DNA from: Methanospirillum hungatei
Lineage (GTDB): Archaea; Halobacteriota; Methanomicrobia; Methanomicrobiales; Methanospirillaceae
NCBI GenBank assembly: GCA_003251955.1
Contig: QKDV01000066.1
Coordinates: 1 to 6,485 of the forward strand
DNA length: 6,485 nt
Direction: 5' to 3'
The position numbers were made by a program, and so were the translations under genes. Under the pieces are notes generated by a model. It was not told the origin of the DNA, made no database searches, and saw only the letters and a program-made list of their open reading frames with translations. Positions 6,438-6,485 of the stretch are shown piece after piece (within the stretch, counting starts at the first letter, position 1; every line of letters starts with the position of its first letter).

Positions 6438-6485
6438 TGAAGGAATACCGAACGATCTCCCAGATTGCCGGTCCACTGGTCTTTG
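6437..6485 (+). CDS. atpB: A-type ATP synthase subunit B, N-terminal fragment cut by the window end
   Basis: Only 16 codons are present, reading [16 protein letters not shown]. This matches the start of archaeal subunit B, whose N-terminal barrel begins with a similar stretch ending in IAGPLVF. Subunit B alternates with A in the head and carries the non-catalytic nucleotide-binding sites; it also contacts the peripheral stalk. The position directly after A, the shared base at TGATG and the AGGGAGG site 7 bases upstream all agree. The rest of the gene, and the expected subunit D gene, lie outside the window. Confidence 0.93.
   Translation, partial: MKEYRTISQIAGPLVF

Noticed and set aside
1..6485. 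CRISPR array, tRNA or rRNA gene, insertion sequence
   Set aside because: No regularly spaced repeats, tRNA-like cloverleaf, rRNA stretch or transposase was seen; the window is filled by one operon.

Overview
The window is most of an archaeal A-type (A1Ao) ATP synthase operon. All genes lie on the + strand in the order H-I-K-E-C-F-A-B, the arrangement known from methanogen aha/atp operons. Protein features (a two-helix proteolipid, a 660-residue subunit I, an A subunit without an intein), GGAGG and GGTG-type ribosome binding sites, roughly 50% GC coding DNA and an AT-rich leader suggest a euryarchaeal methanogen. Methanomicrobiales (for example a Methanospirillum relative) is my best guess; the genus is inference.

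Layout. Bases 1-157 are non-coding, about 32% GC, and hold a putative TATA element plus short direct and inverted repeats. Subunit H (158-487) starts the operon and overlaps subunit I (474-2456) by 14 nt. After an 18-nt gap comes proteolipid K (2475-2732), then E (2746-3321) and C (3339-4394). F (4396-4698) starts 1 nt after the C stop. The catalytic subunit A (4689-6437) starts with GTG inside the end of F. Subunit B (from 6437) overlaps the A stop by one base and is cut by the window edge after 16 codons. There is no gap over 300 bases without a gene, and no internal terminator was seen.

How the genes work together. K forms the membrane rotor ring and I is the stator that contains the ion channel half-sites. 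H and E form the peripheral stalks. C and F belong to the central rotor and link the K ring to the A3B3 head, where A carries the catalytic nucleotide sites. Subunit D (the rotor axle) is not in the window and is expected beyond B.

No previously undescribed system was found. The points worth a second look are modest: repeats in the promoter region, likely RNA hairpins inside E and F, the ion-site residues of K, almost exclusive GCA alanine codons in K, an AT-rich translation start ahead of K, the GTG start of A, and dense GATC in the I gene.
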